Below are positions 1 to 14,000 of a DNA stretch of 64,000 nucleotides, piece after piece (within the stretch, counting starts at the first letter, position 1; each line of letters opens with the position of its first letter). The translations under genes were made by a program, and so were the position numbers. The notes under the pieces are model-generated. The model did no database searches. It had not been told where the DNA came from and was given only the letters and a program-made list of their open reading frames with translations. The DNA is from Lumbricus rubellus (taxonomy: Eukaryota; Annelida; Clitellata; Crassiclitellata; Lumbricidae): the NCBI GenBank assembly GCA_945859605.1, contig OX243822.1:23652144-23716143 (forward strand), in the 5' to 3' direction.

Positions 1-63
1 GCCTACCTTTACAAGGACATCAACTTCCAAAAAGTGAAACTGGTGAACTAACATATATTTGAT

Positions 64-793
64 TATTAAATTAGCGACTTAGCCAATTGCTTAAGCAAAC
101 GAGTTTGTTTACGTTGGCTGGTTCAAGTGAGGCTCTTTTTTTATTCACAACATAGCCAGATGCAGAAAAGAGACGTTCACATGGGACTGTAGTGGCCGGG
201 ATCTTACCTATTTTCTAGCTAACTTAGCTAGGGCTGGGTATTTGTCCTCCTGTAACTTCCACCATTGCAATGGATCCAGATCTTTCTCAATTTGTTGAAT
301 AAGTCTGTATCGTCCAACAACAGTACTGATTTCATGGAGGACGAACAAGACATTCGGATGACAGTTCATGCAGTCGCATTTTCTTTTGGGATAGTTCTTC
401 TACTGTGTGCTGAAGGTCAGCACGGTCTGAGTTTTCTACAAGAACTTTCAGCTCTTGCCAAACGTCGTCTCTTCTGTCTTTTTGCAAGCATTTCAGATAT
501 TTGAAACGTGGGTCGAGAGCAGTTGCAATTCTCAACCATGACATGTTGAAGTTTTGTTTTCATTGTTGAAGATCTGCGATGAAGGCAGTTTTGAACCGTA
601 GGATGCTTGCAGGATCATCATTGTGTACTGCCATTTCTAATTCGCATGAATCCGATATTGGAGATACTGTAGCGTGCGATGATCATCGTAATTGATATTA
701 CATTAGCGCGCACGATTAACTCGTAAAAAAAATAATCACGATTTTTTAACACGTTAATTACTCGAGTTAATGGGATTAATCAACAGCTCTACT
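64..793 (-). pseudogene. hAT transposon relic with C-terminal transposase
   Basis: On the minus strand 544-332 reads ATALDPRFK and LKCL. Below it comes a second block with WWKLQEDKYPALAKLARK, and after a frameshift PCERLFSASGYVV, the hAT C-terminal dimerisation region used by ZBED-like transposases. A stop precedes the ATALDPRFK block. 620-793 looks like the AT-rich 5' terminal part of an internally deleted copy, ending near 793 (minus-strand CAGTAGAGCTG). Not functional. Confidence 0.8.
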
Positions 794-1352
794 GATTATA
801 TGTAGATTTTCAATCGCAACAACTGTTAAATAGTGAATTCATTAATTAATCTTTGTTTGATTTCAAACATACGCAATGCAGTATGAAAGGACAATCGCAA
901 GTTATTACAGGAATCAAATTTAACTGTTACCATGCATGCCATCAAGTCCTACTGCTCAGTTTACCAGCGCCATCTGCCAAATGAGAGATTAACTGGATGA
1001 TAGAAGAGAGCGACCCTACATTCGTGTGCACTTCATCTCAGAGTGTTTACCATTACGCTAAACTAGTCTCCCACACACCTAATAAGTCTGTGCCTCTGGT
1101 CTATGGAAACGTTTTTCTCTCGTATAACAATTTTCACTTAAGTTGTGGGACAATGAGCGTGTTGCAAGAAATGAAATTCTTGCTTATTTGACTTGTGTGT
1201 GGCTTTTTTGACATGTGTTAATGATGTGTGTGGTCATTGAGACCTACGTTTTACGTTTTAAGATTGGCAATTTATGATTGAATATGCTTTTGTATGTTCA
1301 AAGGCACTTGGCTGAACGAGCGAATGTTCTTATATTTTTTCTGTTATTTTAG
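794..1352. other. unassigned AT-rich sequence
   Basis: No repeat ends, exon or protein similarity recognised. It should be intron just upstream of the first visible PIWI exon; the pyrimidine tract before 1353 is the only signal seen. Confidence 0.4.
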
Positions 1353-1564
1353 GTTTTTCTGGGAATCCTGTGAACTTAGTCTCAAATCTGTTCAAACTCG
1401 ACCGCATGACAGATTTTCGTCTCTTTCAGTATCATGTTGACTTCAAGCCTGATGTGCCCAACAAGGCAATGCGTAAAGCAATGATCCAAGAACACACCTC
1501 TGTTATTGGAAAGATCTTTATGTTTGATGGCATGATCCTATTTTTACCAATTCAACTAAGTGAT
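1353..1564 (+). CDS. PIWI exon 1 of those visible (N domain)
   Basis: The acceptor is a T-rich tract ending TTTTAG and the donor is GTGAGT. The exon begins with two bases completing a codon and ends in phase 0 after QLSD. It encodes the N-domain block with [21 protein letters not shown] and [15 protein letters not shown], which is typical of PIWI proteins. An upstream exon must supply the first base of the split codon; none was found in 1-1352. Confidence 0.93.
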
Positions 1565-2516
1565 GTGAGTGCACATTTTGGTCATGTCTCTTTGTGTTTT
1601 GCATTGTAACTGATATCAAAGCTCTAGGTTTCAAGTACACCATTTAGTAAATTAACACAAAAACTTACCTGCAAGTTGACATCGCATGTTTTGGCTTCAG
1701 TTTGACCTTAGGGAAAAGAAAAGTTTAAGATTCACAGTTCTAAGTTAACTGATATTTTTACAGATGGATGTACCTGTTGACAGCAACCATTGGTGCCAAG
1801 GATTGTCTGAGTAGCAGAATGTCTTTAGTTGACCAAAACTCTTGATTTTCTAACCAATTATATAGGGCAATAGTGGGCATTCTACAAAGGAAGAGAACTC
1901 CTTAGAGGAAAACTAAATTGGAACCTTGAAAACAGAATGCTCAATGCACTGGTGTGAGATTTTACTTTAAAAATTTTACTTTAAAATTGTGCACAAAACG
2001 GTTTTTGGATTAGTTTTATACCGTATGGGTCATTTACTTTGTACAAATAACATGTTAAGAACACCAAAATAGATTAGGTTTTGATATTTTATGGGTAAGT
2101 AAAGTCGTCCAAGGGCCGAAGGTCCGAGGGCCGAAGGCCCGTTGGTGAGGCGCTCATCTCCTTTTCTTGGCCCTGAGTCGGCAATGGACGAATTCCAAGG
2201 TCCTGGACACGGGGCCAGTGCATCACAGGACTTGCCGCTTACTACACAGCTTGCGCCGGTACCAAATTATACTGCTTGGTGACAGAGGCACGTGTGCATA
2301 AACAATTTGCCCAAGGTAGTTACCTGGATTCGAATGGCAACCGCCCACTCCGTGAGCGAGCGCGTTTGGTACATTAGATAATGTTGATTCCAAAAATGTT
2401 AAAATCGCAAAATCGATAATTTGAAGTCTGGTTGACATCTTTAAAAGTGATTTGCAGCGTTCTGCATTGAGCGACTTCAAATTCGTTTCGCCCTGACTGG
2501 TCACATATTAGAGGCG

Positions 2517-2547
<31 letters not shown>

Positions 2548-5500
2548 AGTGAAATTGTCCAGCCGTGAATGTGCAGATATAGGGGAATCGTGGAAGATGA
2601 CCTGACCTAGCTAAATGCGAGAAAATAAAAATAAAATCTCTCTAGCAGCAGCATTGACTGTAGACGAGTTGAATGAACCTTGTGTATTATTTCCATGATG
2701 TTTTTGTTGCTAAATATTATTATGCAATATATTCACAGTTGATGTTTTTTTAAAAACAAAAACAGTTTCTGTTATATACAGAAAATTGATGTTGGTTGCT
2801 TTGTTCTTATTTTAAGGTTACTGAAATGCACAGTGTTCATACTGTTGGTCTGAATGACGTTAAAATCACTCTGAAACTGACAAATGAAATTGATCCTTCT
2901 TCTCCAATATGTATGCAACTGTACAACATCATCTTCAAAAGGTATGATAATCTATGTTTACAAACTTCAAATTTACCCTCTTTAGTGATTGGAAGGAGCA
3001 GGTTGTGTTGTGTTGTGTTGATTGTATTTAAGCATTTATAAAGCACCTCTATCTCTATCTCTGCTGGACACAATAAAGAAAAGAAAAGAATTGGGTGGGA
3101 CATTTGCCAAGAGGTGACTCGCCACAGAAAGAAATAATTGAAGGAAGATTGGAGGGGAAGAGGTGCAGAGGAAGACCTAGACAAGAACTGCTGGACGGGA
3201 CGATGGAAGAGGGATACAGAGAACTAAAGGACATGGCACAACAGCGGGAAACGTGAGACATTGGACGTTTGGACCTGCCGCTTGGCAAAGAACCTATGGA
3301 AGAAGAAAGCACCTATAGTATGGTGAACTGTGAGAAGAAGCATGTTTTGAGAAGAGAGGAGGAACAAGAGATACTTCCAGGCAGAATTGTAGAGCGAACA
3401 GGAGAAAGTGCATTTCAAATTATTATCTAGACTGAGCCATAGCAGTTCTAGAGTGAGGAATCAAGAGGTCAATCGTAATCGTATCGTAATCGTAATCTCG
3501 AGATTTCTACAGCGCCCACAAAAGCGAAGTCACGGGAACCAGCTTATTCACAGGCGCTCAATCAAGACAAAATCGATAGGCAGCGGGTCAAGTCCGGGGA
3601 GTCAGGCAGGCAGATAGATGGACGGCTAAGGTGGGTGATGTTTAGAGTTGAAATGCCGAGGGATGTGAAGAGAAGAGGAAGAATCGGGATAGGATTTGTG
3701 AAAGAGCAATGTTTTCAGCTTTGAGTGAAAGACCTGTGGGGAGATAGCAAGCGGTGGAGTTTTGGTGAGTTCATATGATGGGTCGGAAGTTTGCCGAAGT
3801 GCAAGCGGAAGTTTGTTCCAAAGAGGTGGAACGGCAATGGCTATGGAGCGGTTTGCGAATTTCAGTGATGAAGTGACGGGAGGGCGAAGCAGTGTAATGG
3901 AGAATGAGGAGCGTGTTGAACAAAGTGGCTGGATGGTGAACAGCTCGTCGCCTGACAATTATCTTGTCGTGTGTCCACTTTTGTGAATTCCGAGAAAAAC
4001 GAGGTCAAAGTTTCGCAACTTTAGACGCAAAAAAATATATATCCAGTGCAATTAAACTTCAAGCAAAGACGTTATTTTGAAGCATCGACATTAATTAAAG
4101 GATGCTGCACTAAAATTAAACTGAAACTTAGAATGGTTTTTGTGAAATTTTGGAAATTGTTGTATAAAAATGGATTTAAATCAATTGCAAGTCATCCTGA
4201 CGTGAGAATTTTAAAAAAAATGCAATAATAAAGAAAGCAATATACAATCAATTGCGACTTTGTTCGTTTCAATTTTCGCAAGTTTAATACCCTTTCTAAA
4301 TAAAAGAATGTGTTTTATTCTCTGGACATACGACACTATGATACCACCACCATGATGTCGTATCTCCTTATCGTCCAATCATACTCGAGCTATCGAGTAA
4401 GATACGACAATGCACTTTTAACCGTGATGCGGTACTGGAGATACGACAAAAATAAAATAGGAGATACGACAACGTGTATGCTGAAAATGGACATACGACA
4501 AGTAGTTTTCGTTGAATATCCTTAAAACGACTCGTCGTATCTCCTAACGGTTAACAGTAAAGAAAGATAAACAATTTTTTGCTACAAAACAAGTCTAAAC
4601 TCGATTTTGACAAAAATGGACGTACGACAAGATAATTGTCAGGCGACGAGCTGACAAAGGTAGAACGGCTGGGATGATTGGAGTGTATTGTGAGTGAGAG
4701 GACTTTGTATTCGATGCGTTCAGGTATTTTGAGCCAGTGAAGTGATTTCAGGACAGGAGTGATGTGGTGACGTTTGGGGTTTTTTGTGACAGCACGGGCG
4801 AGGGCATTCTGGATAGGCTGGAGGCGATTAATTTGGGTGAGATCAATGTTTAGGAAGAGAGAGTTGCAGGTCAAGTGTGTTGGATGAACAAATTGGACGG
4901 TTGGAAGAAGCTGCCGTGGTTGAAGTATAGCATCGGTCAGATATTTGGAGGCAAGACCCTGCAGATCCTAAGTTGAGGATCAGAGTAAGGATCTTAACTT
5001 GTATGTGAGTATAGAAAGGGAGCCAACGAAGTTCATCAAAACAAAGGATAGAGATGTGAGAGTATCTGGAAAGGCAGGTAATCAGTCTAGCAACTGAGTT
5101 GAGCACTGATTGAAGAGATGAGAGAAGAACCTTAGGAAGACCAATGAGGAGAGAGTTGCAATATTTAGTCAATACGAGAATATATAACAGCATGAATTAG
5201 GGTAGTGAAGATGGGGTAAGAGGCAGAACATTGATCATAGATCGCCTATCATATGTTCAGTGGTTTGAATCAGACACCAATAATGTCCTGACAAGGGTGA
5301 TTCAATTTAGGCTAGCACAAACCTTGAGCAGCTGTGCTACGAGTTGATGCCAACAATCTGTGAATGGTATATGCGTTTGCATACTCTATCGTTTCGTTCA
5401 TGACTGTTCTTTTAACACATTCAGCGCCCGGGACGTATATATACGTCCCAAATATGGCTATCTGCTGGGCCCGGGACGTACCGGGTGGCGCATAAAAAAC

Positions 5501-8500
5501 GTCCCCAAACTTTGTTAATCTGGCAAAGATCTAATTTCAGAGATATCAAATATTAATTTACACCAAAATGTTAAGCAATCATTTCTGTGCACACATGTCA
5601 AATTTCAAGAGAGTACGTTTATTATATCACACTCTGCGGCAAGGTTATAACGTCGTACCTGTTAAAATATTTTGCACAAACCTACGTCATTAAAAACGTT
5701 CCCAAACGTTGTTAACCTGGCAGGCTGGCAATTAAAAAATTTTAAAGATAAACTAAATCATAGTACATCAAACTAATCATAATTCATATTTGTACAACAC
5801 AGCCAAATTTTAGCACAAAATACTCAACCTTTTGAGAGAAATTGTTGTTAGAACTGTATGACCCATGGCCAAAATTTTGCACAGTACTGTTGTTTAATGA
5901 TGATGCTTTACGCGAGAAAATGTTTGATTGGTCCTCCGCTTTCTCTTGTAACGACCCTTAACCCCTTTACCGTGATCCCCGAGTTAACTCGTCCAACGTT
6001 AACTATTGTGCAGCGTGATCCCCGAGTTAACTCGTCCATGCGGTATGCGTCTATTCGCCGGCCGTGTATCACGAATAAACTCGCCCAAATGGCATAAGTG
6101 AATATAATTATGTTTCACGATTGTACTAACGGCTTTCCATATAATAAATTACGTCATTTGCTGGGCGGAAAACAAGAAAATATAAACATAGTTCGCTAGA
6201 AAATGGATGATCGAACACGTTTTGGGTTGCGAGCGTGGGTTGTTTAGTGAAGAACTACAACGTTTATTGCTTGAAAGTAATGATATTTTGTCCGATTTGG
6301 ACATTGAGGATGATAGTAAATTTAGTTCTAGTTCCAGTAAGGTTATTGACGAAAGTAATGATAGCTAGAAATCCGTCCCGTGCGACCATAATTCGCCGTA
6401 CACGTGGGTCAAAAGTTGAAAAATCGGACGCGTCAACGCTTAGGCCTATCCTTTATAAAATCATTTCCTGACATGACGGATCCAGCGGAATACTGAATAT
6501 GCATAAATATAGTAATATAAAAATACACAAATACAAAAAAAGACAAGAATAGCGGCAGGGTGGAGATGATTTAAATCGGTTGATTTAAATCATTGATTTA
6601 AATCACGATTTAAATCGGTAATAAAAATCACGATTTAAATCGAATAGTGAAAATAAATTTCAATCAATGCTTTTGTGCCACACAACTTGCAGGCAAGATT
6701 ACTCCACTAACAGGTTGGCTGGCTGGCTTGTACTGGGAGGCTCATTAATTGAAAAAGCTGGAAAGCTGGTGTTTCTTTTCAAACTTATGAACAAGAAGCC
6801 ATTAGCGGGAGAAGATGAACACTTGTATTGTGACTAAAATATTTTACATCTGAATGACAACAGTTACTGGTGATTTGAACTAGCAGTGACCTAATAATAT
6901 TAGTACCGTAGTGTTCTAGTTTGCAAGGTGTGACTGACTCACTGACTCATTAACTTAACCACTTACATAGCGATCTGATTTCACAGTTTAACAGAACATT
7001 GACTTTTCATTGGATTTAACTGATTGTTCATTGATCGCACTATTAGTATTAAGTACATATACCACTTCAAAGGTGTTAATTTGTATTGTAAAACTGCAAA
7101 ACTAAAGAAGATAATAATTGTTACCGAATACCAAATATCAGTTACAATAATGCATATTGGCTTGATACCCACAAGGAGGCAGTAAATCCAAACTTAGAAC
7201 AAGTAGAAAGAAATCGGATTTAAATGTTAAAAATCGGATTTTTTATTTTTAGTTAAAAAATCATGATTTTTATCCACCCTGTATTGTATAGCTGTAGAAT
7301 TAAAGGTAGTAACTGTTACCTAATGAAGCATGTGACTTGATACCCAAAAAAGGCACTACATAGTACGGTATAAGAAAGAAATCCGATATAAATCGAAAAA
7401 ATCCGATTTAAATCAAAAAAATCCGATTTAAATCAAAAAAATCCGATTTTTTGATTTTTATTAAAAAAATCACGATTTTTATCCACCCTGAATAGCGGTA
7501 GAAATACATATATACAAAAATACCCATTAGTACCAAATACAGAAATAATTTACACACAAATGCAGAAATTCCACTGCCACAAGATATTTCCCACAGTTCC
7601 ATCCTGGAAATGAGGGCAAGGCCTATTATAGTTTGTTGTTCACACTTGTGGGAAGAGGGTGAGAGAGTCGGAAATCAAAGAAGACCCTGCTGTAGAAATT
7701 GTGATGCTGCATGCTCTCAACCCGAAACCACGCTTTGGAATATACAAATCGAATATAGGCCTACTAAACTGGCGCTACATAAATTCACCAGGGCCTATTT
7801 TTCATAGGCCTACTAAATATTATAGCTGACATTTATGTTTTTAGAGCAAACAAATGCTTCTGGATTACTAATTTACAAATATACCCCTGCACGGTTGTCC
7901 ATTTATCACATCCATTATTTCGAAAAATACCTAAAAATAATTACACGGGTGGGTAAAAAATTTAAAATTTTTATTACACGGTAAAGGGGTTAAACGCTGT
8001 CTCCACTGTCCTGTTGACTTCTGTCGGCCTATTTGTGTGTCGTCTAATAGAGACCATTAATTTTTTACTTCAATGACCTGCTTAAGTTCGTCAGCATTTA
8101 GAAACGGTTTTCTGCGACCAGCATACTCATTACACAAGCTCCTTTATTAGGGCGCTCCATGCATAGTAGACCATAGAATTTAGATCAGGAGATTTTGGAG
8201 GCCAGGCATCACTGTGGATAAAATCAGGGATGTTTGCTTGAAAGAAATTGCTGATCCAATCTGCAACGATGTGAAGGAGCACCGTCTTGTTGAAAGATGT
8301 AGGCCTACTTGTCATCAGGATTGAGTCTACGTACTAGGCCTATACGACGTTCGGGAATGAGCTTATCGCGTAACAAGCCAACATAATAGGCCTACTCTCC
8401 ATTGACTTTGGTTTTCCGAGGATCAATGACGATGATGTGTGTTTTACCGTGCATCGAAACTCCAGCAGATGCCATTAATTTTTTTAGAGAAACGACTAGT

Positions 8501-10964
8501 CTCATGATAAAGTCTTACTGGCGCAATTGAAAACTTTCGTTCACGGCGAAATAAATGACGTAGTTTTGTGCAAAATATTTTAACAGGTACGACGTTATAA
8601 CCTTGCCGCAGAGTGTGATATAATAAACGTACTCTCTTGAAATTTGACATGTGTGCACAGAAATGATTGCTTAGGCCAAAAAAAAAATATGTTGTGTTTC
8701 CGGTAACAGAGCTAAAAAAAATTGGGTAGGTAGGTCGGAAAATATTTTTATTTTGTAAAATATTTTTATGCAGTGACTATCCGAAAAAGTATACCCCACT
8801 AGTCTTTTTTGCACGCTGAAACAAAGTACGTGTTCTAAACAAGTATAAACTGCCTATTTCCCGACTGTCTGCACCTAAAACTGCTCTAGAAACAGTCCTA
8901 TTAATTTCATTTTGTTGACGTCTCTTATGTTATGTCAATACGAATGTTTAAAAAAAAATTTGAAAAAAAAATTAAATTTTTTTGGGGGAAAAATTTTTTG
9001 GGGGATTTTTTTTTTTACTAAAAATTTTTTACAAAAATATTTGGGTCGCGGCCCTAAAAATGGGTCGGTCGCGTTACCGGAAACACAACACTTTTTTTTT
9101 TACGCCTTAACATTTTGGTGCAAATTAATATTTGATATCTCTGAAATTAGATCTTTGCCAGGTTAACAAAGTTTGGGGACTTTTTTATGCGCCACCGGGT
9201 ATATATACGTCCTATATACTACCTATTTATTATCGATGATTGGCCTGCAGAGAGTTATTAGACCGGCCTGTATTGCACGAATATGATGTACAGCCTTGTA
9301 GAGGTGACACCTGGCGAATGTTTTGAAACATGTTTTGAATGTTTTGAAACGCTTCAACACGTGAAGAACCGCTGGCTCTGACTGTCAATGACATATTACG
9401 CTGTACCCAGAGTATATTTCTTCTGATTTCGTCATTTGTCATGCTATTAGCTTGTTATTGTCGGAGGTTTTTAGTTTTGATAAATAAATCTTACTAAAAC
9501 TAACTATGAAAAGGCGTTTCACAGCAGAACACGTTCGGAAACAGGTTTTGACTGAATGATGAAAGTTTTTCCGATGTGGACACAGACAGAGAGGATTGTA
9601 ATCTATCTGATCATGAAAGAACAACAGAAGTTACTGTAACTGCAGCTTGTGTGAAAAAGTTTTTTTTAAAATTGATGCTATATACATTTTTCATGTAGGT
9701 TTTATGTGTTATTTTGTGTTTCTGGTTATTTTAATATCTAAAAACACTAATTGTTAAAAACGTGAAATTTCGTATTTTCCTAAATGTTCTCTGGCCCAGC
9801 CGGTAAAATATGGCTGGCGTTGAATGTGTTAAGCTGCGGAATTTCATAGTGTTCATCTGTAGAAATGGAGCAGAAGTGATGGGTTTTTCCACAGTGACTT
9901 TACAGTCTGGATCTGGAGTCTGGGTCTGGAGTATTCCTTGCAGCCGATTCACCTCCTGCCATGTCTGTACGTGTATGTCCCTCGTTTTAGCTTTGTCCAA
10001 GGTTTTGCTGTTGGCTCTGGTGATGATTCGCTTTGTCCTCTCAGATAATTCTATGCAACTTCCGCTCCGTTTTTCGTAAGCAGTCTGCATTCTCAACAGG
10101 TGCTTGACAATCAGAGTTATAAAGATCGTATCTTTCTCCTCAATTGTGACACTCCAGACTGGAAAACTGTAGGCATTGTACGCAGTGTGTGATTTGTCAA
10201 AAAAGAAGTGTGGGGGTCGGCTTAATTTCCTTGTTTGGGGGGGGGGGGGCAAAATACGCCGCGGCGACTGCGGAGCCGAGCGCGCGCAGCGCGCGAGGGC
10301 GAAGCCCGAGCATATCCGACTAGGGGGTCTGAGGGAGCGTCGTAAGCTCCCCCAGCGGGGTCCGGGGCGGAGCCCCGGCCGCTATTGATTTGATGCAATC
10401 CAAAGCAAAATCTTCTATTGAAAGTGAATTGAATGAATTGAATAATATCACCTTTTTAAAGATCAGTTAACATGTTATTTATGTTAAAGGGTTTGAAGTT
10501 TTTCTGTTCGTTAACCCAGTAGTTTTCAAGTTTAATTAACTTGTCATTAGCAACTTTCATTGTAAACAAACACAGTAGCCTACTGCATGAACTTGCTCTA
10601 AATTAGAAGTAAAATAATACAAAAACCACTCCCAATTGGACTTAAAATATGAGAAAAATAAGAAAGTCCAATTGAAATTTTTGTTTTACTTATCTTTTTG
10701 TTTAACATGGAAAACACATAAACATGCAGCAAAGACATTTGGGTATTCATTTATAGTGGCACTATAATATTCACTTCTGTTGCACTATAATAGTGGCATA
10801 GTGCAACATAAGAACATAAAAGTCTAACTTCAACATAAAAGTTGGGGGTCTAGGACAATACCCCCCCCGGACAAAACCCCCCGGACAAAACCCCCCGGAC
10901 AAAACCCCCCCGGTATAAAACCCCCCCGGACAAAACCCCCCACTCACATGCAAACATACATACA

Positions 10965-11000
<36 letters not shown>

Positions 11001-14000
11001 TACATACATACATACATACATACATACATACATACATACATACATGCATACATGCATACATGCATACATGCATACATACATACATACATACAATGTCATA
11101 CATAGATACATACATACATACATATATACATACATGCATACATGCATACATACATACACCCATATACATACGTACGCACATACTCGCATATGTACATACA
11201 TGCATATACACACATGCATACATGCAGACATCCACACATATTTATATATATACACACGCATACGTAGATAGTATACATATATACAATTATACATGCATGC
11301 ATATATACACATAATACATGCATATATACATGCGCACATATATGCATACATACGTACATATATACATTACATACATACATATACACATACAAACATACAC
11401 ACATACATACATACATACATACATGCATACATACAAACTTCAATAGAATTATATACATGATGAACAAATAATTGTCAAATATGTGTGTATTCATGCATGA
11501 ATGTTTGTGTGCATATTTGTATGTTGTATGTATGTATGTATGCACGTGTGTATGTATGTATGTGTGTATGTATGTTTGCATGTGAGTGGGGGGGGGTTTG
11601 TCCGGGGGGGTTTTATACCGGGGGGGGTTTTGTCCGGGGGGGTTTTGTCCGGGGGGTTTTGTCCGGGGGGTATTGTCCGGGGGGGTATTGTCCTGTTCCC
11701 AAAAGTTGGCTGTACAAATGCAGTAAAATGCACAGGTGCAGGATATATTGAGGTCACAATTTAAAGCGAATGAAATCAGAAATGTAGTAACCAAAAAACT
11801 TGAAACTTCTACCGGCAGTCCAGCACACGATCAATACTTCGCAGTTAGCACCAAAATCAATGATCATACTTAGTATATGTACCCTTGGAAAGCCGAGCAT
11901 ACGTGGAAGTTGGCACCAAAATACTTGTTACTTAGTACAACGCAAAGTGAGAATAATACTCAGCAGTCAGCACTCAAAATAATAAAACAATAGTAAGGTC
12001 CTAGGATGAACGAAGTGCTCGGAACTTCACAAGTCACAAGCTGTAACGCATAAACTAAATACTGTTCTTATAACAACTGTTACAACTCACAAGAAATAAC
12101 TTCAAATAAGAAGATATTTGTGTTCCTATTGAGGACTAAAAACAGAAATAATTTCAAATGACAACAGAAACAAGAATCATCAATAACGAAGTGCAAATTA
12201 TTTATGATGAACTAGTCATCATGCGAAAATTATTGAAATGAAATTGTCATGTATGATGTAGCCTAATTTGTGATGAACTCTAGCTAAGTGGTAGTGACTA
12301 GTCTTTTAATCATGGCAAAATAAGTCCTACTAACTGCTTGCAGTGGTCCAATTTCGACCCCCTCTTGTGGCACTGGCCGCACTGCCAAAAGAGGGGGTCG
12401 AAATTGGACCCCCACACCTTTTTTTTGGAGGTGGAAGTGTGGGGGTCGGGCCATAGCAAAGAGGGGGTCCGACCCCCCCAACCCCCCCGGCAAATCACAC
12501 CCTGATTGTACGTCAATCGAAAAAGCATTGATAAAATCCTAGAAGGCCTCAAAGGTCTTTTTTGGAGATAAGCTCTTTGTGATCAATGCCTACTGTTGCC
12601 CAGTCTTGCACCAACAGATAGGACTGAACGACTGCATTCTGATTTGGAATCCGAGGATCATGACTTAACCCTTTAATGCCGAGAGTGTAGTAAAATGTAT
12701 GGGAAATCCTATACCCTCCGGCATTAAAGGGTTAACCTGCCATCCATCAACCCGTGCTGCGGTTCCCAAGGTATCGGAAAGAATATGAAGGGATTGCCAG
12801 AATTGTCAAGTGTCTCGTTTTTATTGTTGATTTCACGCCAGTACATGATTTGTACAGGCGCTGGACTGAAGCGTATGTCCGGAGAAGAGAATGTGCCTCA
12901 TGCGATGATCCATCAAATTCAATGGATAGAACCATTTTAGAAAGCTTGATGATGAAAACTGGTTGATGAAATTCCCAGCAATAACGATTATCATATCCTC
13001 TAATTTTGCATAGATCTCCTCATGCATGGAGTCTATACTGGCAGTGTAATGTAAATCTTTGATAATTTTTCAGTGCCCACAAAAGCCACGTGAGGGAGAC
13101 CAGCTTATATACACCGGCGCTATATAAATCAAGTCCGCAATAGCCAAATTGCCTTTTTCTCGTTTCGGTGCCAGGTAAAAATCCGAGGAGGTCAAGCCGA
13201 GGAGACAGTGTGGTGCTACAGTGATTGTCGGTGATGGCGATAGTTGTCTGTTGGAACCTAATTAGAATCAGGATAGGTTAGCTTGAAGAGTTTGGTTTTC
13301 AGTGTGAATGAAAAGCAGCAGAGGAGAGTGCAAGTGGAGGAGCGGTTGAATTTGGAGGGAGAATTGAGGAGAGGAAAATGAGGGAATTGACGGAGGTGTG
13401 TTGGAAGTCCGTTCCAAGGGCTGGTGCAGCATAGACTATTAAAGGAGTGGTTGCTGAATTTCAGGGAGGATGATACTAGAGGCCGTGAGAGAAAAAAAGA
13501 TTATGATTATGAGCGAGCGGACCGGGCGGTTTGATGTTGAATAGTCGACAGAGGTTTGAAGAGCATTTGTAGGTTAAAGAAACAATTTTGTAATGCATGT
13601 GCTGAGGGACTTTCAGCCAATGAAGAGATTTGAGAACAGGGGTGATGTAACATGCATCTTTACTGTAACAGACCTCTCTCCTCTTCGCCCTGAGATTGAT
13701 GGCATTTCACGCTGCAGTACAAGTTGCCTAACATTATGCTACTATATTAAATTCACTAGAAAATAGAATTGAGAAGCTGTCTGTGGCTGCTGTATTGATG
13801 CAATCATTTGTATAATTTATCAAAATGCTCTTCAAATGATCAATCTTTTGCCTAGGCCAAAAAAAAAATATGTTGTGTTTTCGGTAACAGAGCCCAAAAA
13901 AATTGGGTAGGTAGGTCGGAAAATATTTTTATTTTGTAAAATATTTTTATGCAGTGACTATCCGAAAAAGTATACCCCACTAGTCTTTTTTGCACGCTGA

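Larger units (their letters stand above)
5958..7993 (+). mobile_element. piggyBac-like TTAA element, internally deleted
   Basis: Left end TTAACCCCTTTACCGTG and right end CACGGTAAAGGGGTTAA form perfect inverted ends with TTAA at both borders. The interior carries a transposase N-terminus-like stretch near 6193-6370 and a possible degraded cysteine-rich C-terminus near 7640-7807 (RRPCCRNCD). A 935-bp hAT element is nested at 6556-7490. The short element at 27009-27088 is an extreme deletion derivative of the same family. Confidence 0.85.
5412..9832. mobile_element. compound TTAA element, 4.4 kb
   Basis: Starts TTAACACATTCAGCGCC and ends GGCGTTGAATGTGTTAA, the same ends as the 82-bp MITE at 33545-33626. 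TTAA flanks and CAC-type ends suggest the piggyBac-like group. Inside lie a long inverted repeat (5482-5690 versus 8560-9200), a nested TTAA element (5958-7993), a mariner relic and a Harbinger-like MITE. A possible transposase start remains near 9506. Confidence 0.75.

Noticed and set aside
1..1352. Upstream PIWI exon
   Set aside because: No segment with suitable splice sites and N-terminal similarity was found; 64-793 is a hAT relic.
6981..7172. 63-codon frame identical to one at 28398-28589
   Set aside because: Identity reflects the duplicated hAT element; no transposase or other protein similarity.
10771..11794. Several long open frames on both strands (Cys/Met/Tyr or His/Thr/Tyr repeats)
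   Set aside because: They are translations of the CATA microsatellite and the poly-C/poly-G arms; every frame stays open because the repeat lacks stops.
12754..12966. 70-codon plus-strand frame as a host exon
   Set aside because: No splice sites in a consistent phase and no family match.
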